From Tipula vernalis (Eukaryota; Arthropoda; Insecta; Diptera; Tipulidae), in NCBI GenBank assembly GCA_958295665.1, contig OY282560.1:273284177-273348176 (forward strand): a stretch of DNA of 64,000 nucleotides, given 5' to 3'. How positions within the stretch are numbered: position 1 is the stretch's first letter; the number at the start of each line of letters is the position of its first letter. The position numbers were made by a program, and so were the translations under genes. This document shows positions 56,957-64,000 of this stretch, one piece after another. Below the pieces are notes generated by a model that worked only from the letters and a program-made list of their open reading frames with translations, was not told the DNA's origin and did not search any database.

Positions 56957-59651
56957 GTTTGGAATAAATTTAGGATATTTGTTTCAATAAGCTTTAAGCA
57001 TGACAATTAATATATTCTTTTTGGGTTTGAACTTAACATTTATGAGCTTTTTAATATTGTAGTTTCAGGGTTGTAATAAAAAACTTTTTTTTTATTTAAT
57101 AAAATGTTTTTTGAGCATAAATTATATATTTGCAAAAAATTTCGAACTTTTAGTTTTAGGAGCTTTCACGTATCGAAGTTTTTTAACATAAATCATTTAC
57201 TTTTTATTTTGAAATTTGATGGTTTAAATGAAAGTGGGATTTTGGAATAAATTTAGAATATTTATTTCAATAATCTTTAAGCTTGACAATTAATATATAC
57301 TTTTTGGGTTTGAACATTTTTGAGCTTTTTAATAGTTTCAGGGTTTTAATAAAAAACTTTTTTTTTTATTTAATAAAATGTTTTTGAGCATAAATTATAT
57401 ATTTGAAAAAAATGTCAATAGCTTTAGTTTTAAGAGCTTTCACCTACCGAAGTTTTTTAAACTAACCATTTTGATTAGAAATTTAATATTGATGGGATGA
57501 CGGAACTTTGGGTCAAACCTTTTGACTTTCAAATTTTATATTATAAAGGAAGGGGGTATTCTCAATTTAGAGTATTTATCTCAAGAGCTTTAAGCTTGAC
57601 AATTAATATTTAATTTTTGGGTTTGAACTTAACATTTTTGAGCTTTTTAATAGTTTAAGGGATTTAATAAAAAAGTTGTTTTTTATTTAATAAAATGTTT
57701 TTGAGCTTTAGTTTTAAGAGCTTTCGCTTATCGAAGCCTTTTAAACTAACCATTTTTCTTCGAAATTTGATATTCAAGAGATGACGGACCTTTGGGTAGG
57801 ACTTAGAATATTTGTGTTCAATGTAAATTATTAAGAGTTTTAGTTTTAATAGCTTTTCAAACCAAACCTTTTGACTTTCAGATTTGATATTATAAAGTAA
57901 GGTGGTATTTTGGGATTAATTTACAGTATTTATCTCAAGAGTTTTAAGCTTGATAATTTATTTATATTTTCGCGGAAATTTTTGTGCCTTTCCATAGATT
58001 GTGCCTTTCGTTTTATGAGCATACACCGTGTATTTGCATCAAATGTCAAGATCTTTCAGTTTTAAGAGCTTTCACTTATCGAAGCCTTTCAACTCAAATC
58101 ATTTTACTCAGAAATTTGATATTACAAACGAAATTTTTTGGAAAAAATTCTGATCATTTGTTCTCAACGTAAATATCCTTCATCAATGTTTCCAACCAAT
58201 TGGTTTACTCAGATTTAATTTTCAGGGCATATTCGGGCTTTAGTTCAAAAGTAAAAGAAACAGAACGTGAGTCATTTGAATGGCCTCAAATATAATAAAA
58301 CGTCGTGCAACTCTATGCTATGACGAGTTTTTAAAATATCGATAAATCATCACAAATTTCGAATATAATCTCAAAAATATCGAATTTTCAAAGTATCTTG
58401 AATATTCTTGAAATTTCTCAAATACAAAAAGGTCCGTAAGTATATGTAAAACCAAAACAAATCCTATACGTGCTAATCACCGCCATGTCAAAAGATCCGC
58501 TAAATGAGAAACTATAAGTTGAACGAACGCTAATTGATTAAAGAGACTGACTATGGTTTGGCTCAAGTGAGGGAAATACGAATTTATTTTCAGTCGCGGT
58601 TGTGTATTTTTCTAGTTTCTTCTTGATTTTTATGAACATGACATTGATACATCGCCAGCTGCTAACACCAGCAGATTACCATAAGCTTTCTCTTTTAAAT
58701 CAAATATAACTTTTTGCAAAATAAATTTTATCTGTTGGCAAATCAAATTCAACCTTTTCTAATCAAATTCACCTTTTTCTAATCGAAAGCTTTGATTTTA
58801 AACGAGTTAAGCTAATCTTCTAAATCTAAATACCGGTCAGAAGCTAAAGGCATTTTTATTTCTCTGGAGTCAAAACCGAGAGGAAATGGTTGAGAATGTC
58901 TTAAGAAAATATTTAATAGGAACAGGAATGATTTTTGCTTTTTCTAAAAATTAGACCAACGTCTTTTCTTAAAATTTTCCTAGAAATGTACCGTTCTGCA
59001 AATTAGCGCTTTAAGCTTAATCTGAGTTATCTAATCTTAAATTTGAACTAATAAAGGAAACTTCTTGGGCTCCAACAACCCAGCGACAAGACGGTTTTCA
59101 ATCTCTTTGGGAACACTGCTATTTCAATAAATTAATTATCTAAGTGACAAATGACTTTCAGAATAAAAGAGTTAACCTTCTTCTCTATTTCAGACGAAAC
59201 TTTATTCTATAAAGATAAAATTCTAAAGCGTACTTAGTCAAGAATAGTTGGCAAGAAAAAGAAACTTTGAGATTTAAGAAATTTATGTTAAAAGAAGTTC
59301 GGAGTTAGTAAATTGTAATTTAATTTTAATTGGTTTACTTCTTAATTAATTTCACGGGAATTTTACCGGGTTTCGTTCATAAAGTGAAGTTGAGTGGGTT
59401 TGTTGATATCATAAATATTTCAAAAGAACGTATAAAAAATATCTTTCGTGGACGTTTGCATACACAAAAATTTAAAGCAAGATAGGTGCCACGTTCGCTC
59501 ACTATCGATTAAAAAAGCACAGCAATGTTTGGAAAATAAGTATTGGAATATCGTTGAATGTTATCTATTGAGTTAATAAGGGATTATACTGAAGATTAAA
59601 TAAAAACATTGCCAAAAAAGTGGCGTTTTATTATCAATACAGGAAGCCGTT
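56957..59651. repeat. Second copy of a tandem segmental duplication (about 2.7 kb)
   Basis: This block repeats the inside of the hAT-like element and the DNA beyond its right end. Both copies end in GGAAGCCGTT (to 56959 and 59651). Anchors: GACCAACGTC at 56133 and 58954; CAGACGAAAC at 56482 and 59191. Over the last 450 bp identity is very high by eye. In this copy about 112 bp containing the hAT right terminus and part of the flank (matching about 56260-56370) are deleted. A frame in the first copy at 56621-56818 is shifted in the second, so it is not conserved coding sequence. The tandem phrases of the element interior continue through 56970-58180. Confidence 0.75.
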
Positions 59652-61744
59652 AGGCCCAAATTTAAAACAGAATATTTTACCCAATATGTTTTACTCTAAG
59701 ACTCCGGTTTGCATTTGATAGGTCCCGTCTGTGGAAAAGACGGGATACGTAAATTGATTAAGATTATCATTACTAAGTACGAATGATAACGAAATCTCAA
59801 AAAGTATTTACTTGGAACTAATTCTAATTCAGTGGTTATTATGAAATAATGTCCTAATTATTTTTCTAAAATAACAGTTTCCTATCTAACCGCTTGTAAA
59901 TAATAACCTGCAATGAATGTATTGCTGAAAGAATATATGTCTATACTATGTATACCCTCGTAATTCTAATCGATTTTTTGCAACTCCAAAATAAACCAAG
60001 TAAATTCTTAAATACTTCACATCCATAAATCAAATTTATGACATAATGGTCACCACTTAAAACAATTAGTTTAAATATTTACTTTTTGGACTCGTCACTG
60101 GGTATTCTGGATTTTTTTTTGCGCACCCAAATTTCATTTGTTTATTGTTATAATATAAAAACCAGAAAAAAAGTTTTCTTTATCGTTTGCCAACGTTATA
60201 TTTGCATAAGATTTAGGGAGCGTAACCGAAAAATAAAATTATGTAATTCAGACATTTGGCTGGGAATCATCATGTATACGTATAATTCCAAAAAATAAAA
60301 AGCAATTGCAATTAGAATCACCGGAAAAGTAGAATAGAATTTGCAAAATTTTTTTCACAAAACAAAAGTTTAGTCTATATAAACACGAATCTACGTTTAT
60401 TTTGAGGCTTATTCATTTGTGTTAGTTATCAAATTTATATACATATATTACTATTTTTTTTTTTGGGTTATAACAGTCCACAAACAAAATTCTAAGTATA
60501 GTTCTTAAACCCCCTTTTTTCTATACACACCGTTTTTATAAATGTGAGAACGTACACACAAATAAAAAAAAACCGCCCTGTATGCAACAAAAAAAAAAAA
60601 ATTTAACAAAACATTTTCACAACAACACCAACAACAACTACAACAAAAAAAATCATTATAACAAAAAAAAAAATAACACTCAACGTCAGCCACATTTTTT
60701 TTTGCTGTATTCAAAATTTTCAATTCAAGTTTCCCTCATATACACATAACCCTTATAGTAGATAGATTTTTTTCATTTTATCCTGTTTTGTGCGCTCCCC
60801 TAGATAAATCACATGTAGAAGAGAATTTTTTTTTTTTTCGTACTGCTTTCTGTCTGTGTGTGTGTCTGTGAGTCAAGCCATAAAAATAAAATAATATCGT
60901 GAGATAGGAAAATCAAAAAACAAACCGACGAAAAAAACTAGCCACGCCTTTATTTTTTTTTTTTTGCCTAGTTTTTCACAATTTTTCCATTTTGTTCGGC
61001 ATACACAAAAAAAAATCCATATTATGTACTTCAAATTCAAAGCACAGGAAAACATACAACAACAACAACGAAATACACTCCATTTCGTTTCACCCTAATT
61101 TCACTTAGAATGAGTGGAAATGAGATGATATTTCTCTGCAATTTTTACTATAAACTATTTGATAAAAATCACCATACACACAGCACAGCACACATAATAT
61201 TAAAAAAAAAAAATATTGTTCATTGTATGTGTGTGTGTGTGTGTATAGAAAAATTTAAAAATACGAAAAAAAAGCTTTTTTATATAGAATTTTTATAGTC
61301 GACGACGAGGAGGAGCTTAAAAGCTCTCGTACATATACATTTTTTCTGTTTTGGGTGAATATTTAAACAGTTTCACATTTTTTCAAACGTACACATAAAG
61401 TGAATATGTATTTATTTTTTTTTTTTGCCTGCGCCATCCGAATGCTAGTACTTTGGGTAAGAGGAAATTATTATCGTGCAGAATATAAAAATATGCCCTT
61501 TCTACATGATTTTTTTTTTGTATTATTATTATTCCCACATAGAATCCAGGTCTTGCAAACCCGGATGGTGAATTTTTTCGTTGTTGTTGTTGTTGTCGGG
61601 TTATTTATTTATTTATTTATTTATAGTATTTATAAATAATTTAGTATTAAGAGGAAAAGCACACATGGAAACAAAGCAATCGAAACAAAAAAAGAAAAAA
61701 GAAGTTGCTTCCATTAGGCATAAAAACCTCTTAAATTTTTTCAA
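59652..61744. other. AT-rich spacer with microsatellites
   Basis: Many A and T runs, a CAA-rich stretch (60620-60650), (GT)n at 61227-61244 and (TTTA)n at 61600-61624. Open frames here are composition-driven. TTAAGAGG (61647-61654) and CCTCTTAA (61727-61734) form a small inverted repeat that may belong to the LINE 3' end that follows. Confidence 0.5.
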
Positions 61745-64000
61745 ACAATTTCCACCTCGTGCTTACAAATTCTATTTTGAGCAGTAGCTCATTTACAATA
61801 AAATGTACAGCACGAGGTGAAATAATATAAAAATTAAAAATTAAAAATTAACAAAATAACATGGTTATTAAAAATAAATTAAAAAACTACGTATTGCCCA
61901 TCAATCACGCCACTCCAAAAATTTTGACCTAAATAATTTTGCCGATCCTAATCTCTTAATTTCCAATGGAATTGAATTCCAGAGGGAAACTCCCCTAACA
62001 CAAAATGACGCGTTTAACGACCTACAACAATTTTTAGCCGGAATTAGGCGGAAGTTAGAGGAATGAAACCTACTAAACATTAATTTCCTATATAGATAAC
62101 AAGGCTCCTTAGCTTTAAGAAGTTTAAAAATAAAAAGACAAACGCGAAATTCGTAAAAAAATAGATAAACTACATTCTAAAACAAGGCTAGAGTAGGCAG
62201 AAATATGATCGAACTTCCTAATACCAAAAATAAACCTGGTACAAGCATTGAAACATCTTTGGAGAACATTCATATTTTCCTGAAGCATACCGAATAAAAT
62301 TATGTCACCGTAAATAAAATGAGGAAGAAGATAAGACAAAAACAATTTTTTCCTAAACTGACTATCAGAAAATCCAACCACTTTATACAAACAACTAAGC
62401 ATGCCAAAGACCCTCTTACTAATAGTAACTAAATGGTCACCCCAAGTAAGAGTTTTATTAATAACTAAGCCTAAATCCCTAACAGTATTTGAATATACAA
62501 TTAGCGAACCTTGCAGAAAAATACCAGGAAAGGACGAGGTATCTAACGGTTTTTTATAAATTATAATCGACTGAGATTTATTCGCGTTTAAAACAAGCCT
62601 GTTAGAGACCGACCAGCGAACGATATTACTTAAATCTTCATTTATCAGACAAATATTCCTAACAATAGAATCCTGATCTAAACGACTATTTCTATAAATT
62701 TGAACGTCATCAGCGAAAATATGAAATGAACAATGTTGAATGGAGGATTCTATGTCATTTATGTACATAGAAAATAATAGAGGACCCAGCACTGAACCCT
62801 GAGGCACGCCGGAAATTACAGGAAGGAAATCAGACAAGGAATTGTCGAAAAAAACTGCCTGAGAACGATTAGAAAGATAGTTAAAAATCAATTTGGCAGC
62901 AGAAAGCGAAAATCTAAACTGAGATAAGAGTTTATTGAAAAGAATTCTGTGATTAATAGAATCAAAGGCCTTAGAAAAATCTAACAAAGTTAAAGAAGTT
63001 AATTCCCTATTATTCATATTACGCCTAATATCATCACATACATTTAATAACGCAGTAGAAGTACTATGAAATTTTCTAAACCCAGATTGGAAGCAACTAA
63101 TTAAACTATTGCTATGTAAATGCGATTGAATTTGATTTTTAACAACTATCTCGAAAGCCTTAGAGAGAGAACTTAAAATGCTAATTGGCCGAAAATGGGA
63201 TAGCTCTAAAGGATTACTGATCTTTGGAATCGGGATTATTTTACTTAGCTTCCACTGATCTGGATAGGAAGAGGACGTGAGAATAAAATTGAAGATATGT
63301 AACAAGTATTTTGAGACGAAAGGGAAAACTACCTTAACGAATTTTAAATTGACGTTATCCAGACCAGAAGATTCCGATTTAACCTTCCAAATAGCAGATT
63401 GTAAATCCTCGAGAGAAATATTTGAAAACGAAAACGAATTAGAGGACGCGTTAGAGAACAAATCGACGGAACTACTGCCCGAGTTCAGACTAGAGCAAAA
63501 ATAACTATTAATTTCATTGGGTTTGAAATCCCCACTTGAACTAATCTTGCATTTACCTAGGCCTAAATTACGAACATTACGCCAGAAAACCTTGGGAGGA
63601 AGAGAGGAGTCTAACTTGTCCTTGAAAAAATTACGTTTAGCAATTCGAATTAACCCTACAACTCTGTTACGAGCCTGCTTGTAATCTAAATGAGACTGAC
63701 TATTAGGACACCTTTTCCATACACGATATTTACTAACTCTAATATTTATGGCATTCGAAATTTCCTGAGACAACCAAGGCGGAGATTTTGCTTTGCAAGT
63801 AACCTTTTTAAGCGGAACGCAACTATTAAACACCAAACTAATATACGAGTTGAAAAATTCTATTTGGCTAGTTGCCGAACTAAGGCAAAAAATATCCTCC
63901 CAAGGAACTGAGTTACAAACTAAGTAAAGGCGGGAATTGTCTATACTAGAAAAATCTCTAAAGCTAAAACTCTTAGGTTTAGGTGGAGAGTAAGAGTTTA
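61745..64000 (-). mobile_element. LINE, CR1/Jockey-superfamily, near-intact 3' half
   Basis: A minus-strand ORF2 with one evident frameshift enters from beyond the window edge. Its C-terminal end lies near 61950, followed by an A/T-rich spacer and a structured 3' region: CACCTCGTGCT (61753-61763) pairs with AGCACGAGGTG (61809-61819) around an inner GAGC/GCTC stem (61779-61790). The inner stem and its neighbour TTTTGAGCAG also occur, inverted, in the fragments at 4374-4629 and 19840-19918. Confidence 0.8.
62124..64000 (-). CDS. LINE ORF2, reverse transcriptase, partial at window edge
   Basis: The minus frame is open from 64000 to a stop at 62124 (over 620 codons) and continues outside the window, so no start is present. 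Order: post-endonuclease linker (SPPWLSQEISNAINIRVSKY, RNFFKDKLDSSLPPKVFWRN), then reverse transcriptase with SGLDNVNLKFVK, WKLSKIIPIPKISNPLELSH, FQSGFRKFHSTSTALLNV, LLDFSKAFDSINHRILFNKL, ISGVPQGSVLGPLLFSMYIN and the intact catalytic FHIFADDVQIYRN (near 62735-62700), followed by DLGLVINKTLTWGDHL and RFIFGIRKFDHISAYSSLVL. Within an A7 run at 62155-62161 the frame slips; the other frame continues to the expected end (CLFIFKLLKAKEPCYLYRKL, VRGVSLWNSIPLEIKRL) near 61950. This is the best-preserved LINE coding sequence in the window. It would reverse-transcribe the element at its target. Confidence 0.88.
   Translation of the reverse strand, partial: NSYSPPKPKSFSFRDFSSIDNSRLYLVCNSVPWEDIFCLSSATSQIEFFNSYISLVFNSCVPLKKVTCKAKSPPWLSQEISNAINIRVSKYRVWKRCPNSQSHLDYKQARNRVVGLIRIAKRNFFKDKLDSSLPPKVFWRNVRNLGLGKCKISSSGDFKPNEINSYFCSSLNSGSSSVDLFSNASSNSFSFSNISLEDLQSAIWKVKSESSGLDNVNLKFVKVVFPFVSKYLLHIFNFILTSSSYPDQWKLSKIIPIPKISNPLELSHFRPISILSSLSKAFEIVVKNQIQSHLHSNSLISCFQSGFRKFHSTSTALLNVCDDIRRNMNNRELTSLTLLDFSKAFDSINHRILFNKLLSQFRFSLSAAKLIFNYLSNRSQAVFFDNSLSDFLPVISGVPQGSVLGPLLFSMYINDIESSIQHCSFHIFADDVQIYRNSRLDQDSIVRNICLINEDLSNIVRWSVSNRLVLNANKSQSIIIYKKPLDTSSFPGIFLQGSLIVYSNTVRDLGLVINKTLTWGDHLVTISKRVFGMLSCLYKVVGFSDSQFRKKLFLSYLLPHFIYGDIILFGMLQENMNVLQRCFNACTRFIFGIRKFDHISAYSSLVLECSLSIFLRISRLSFYF

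Noticed and set aside
60505..60723. 72-codon cysteine- and phenylalanine-rich minus frame
   Set aside because: Generated by CAA/TTG and A-run repeats; no signal of a real cysteine-rich peptide such as spaced pairs after a signal sequence.

Overview
The window looks like transposon-rich, AT-rich DNA from an insect, most likely a fly. The evidence is a mix of lineages typical of insect genomes: an errantivirus with AGTTAACA-type LTRs, an R1-clade LINE, Jockey and I-like LINEs, CR1/Jockey-superfamily LINEs, a Polinton/Maverick, Penelope, mariner, piggyBac and PIF/Harbinger elements, with spliceosomal introns and long A/T runs between them. I found no convincing host protein gene, rRNA or functional tRNA. 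Nearly every coding signal belongs to a mobile element and most are broken. The species call is inference.

Layout. 1-2617: AT-rich spacer with a GC-rich island carrying two tRNA-like repeats (842-1165). 2618-6350: a PIF/Harbinger element with a spliced MADF-BESS gene (+) converging on a broken transposase (-), carrying two LINE insertions. 6365-14150: a Jockey LINE split by a (TA)n tract and by a Polinton (8062-13966, target duplication AAAAGA). The Polinton is itself split by LINE sequence (8704-about 11803). It holds B-family DNA polymerase pieces pointing inward from both ends, plus an integrase C-terminus. 14151-22000: mostly spacer with two foldback-like inverted satellites (18529-19206 and 20389-21012). 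22000-24415: an I-like LINE with RNase H. 25130-36262: a roughly 108-bp minisatellite interrupted by a CR1-like LINE, which contains a full-length R1-clade LINE (26965-31882, duplication GTGATATTAGCA).

36263-45560: spacer, a Penelope fragment pair, a mariner (41459-42618), a Harbinger remnant and a Jockey-like LINE remnant. 45580-52100: a piggyBac transposase pseudogene split by an errantivirus-type LTR element (46899-51750, duplication TCTA) that has lost integrase and most of env. 52916-53785: satellite-related DNA and a LINE fragment of the same family as 2618-3644. 54371-59651: a hAT-like non-autonomous element and a roughly 2.7-kb tandem duplication of most of it with its flank. 61745-64000: the 3' half of a LINE with a long open reverse-transcriptase frame running off the window edge.

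The strongest structural observations are the Polinton with polymerase pieces at both ends and 20-bp periodic repeats in its termini, the several levels of nesting proved by target duplications, and the two unrelated foldback-like satellites about 1.2 kb apart.
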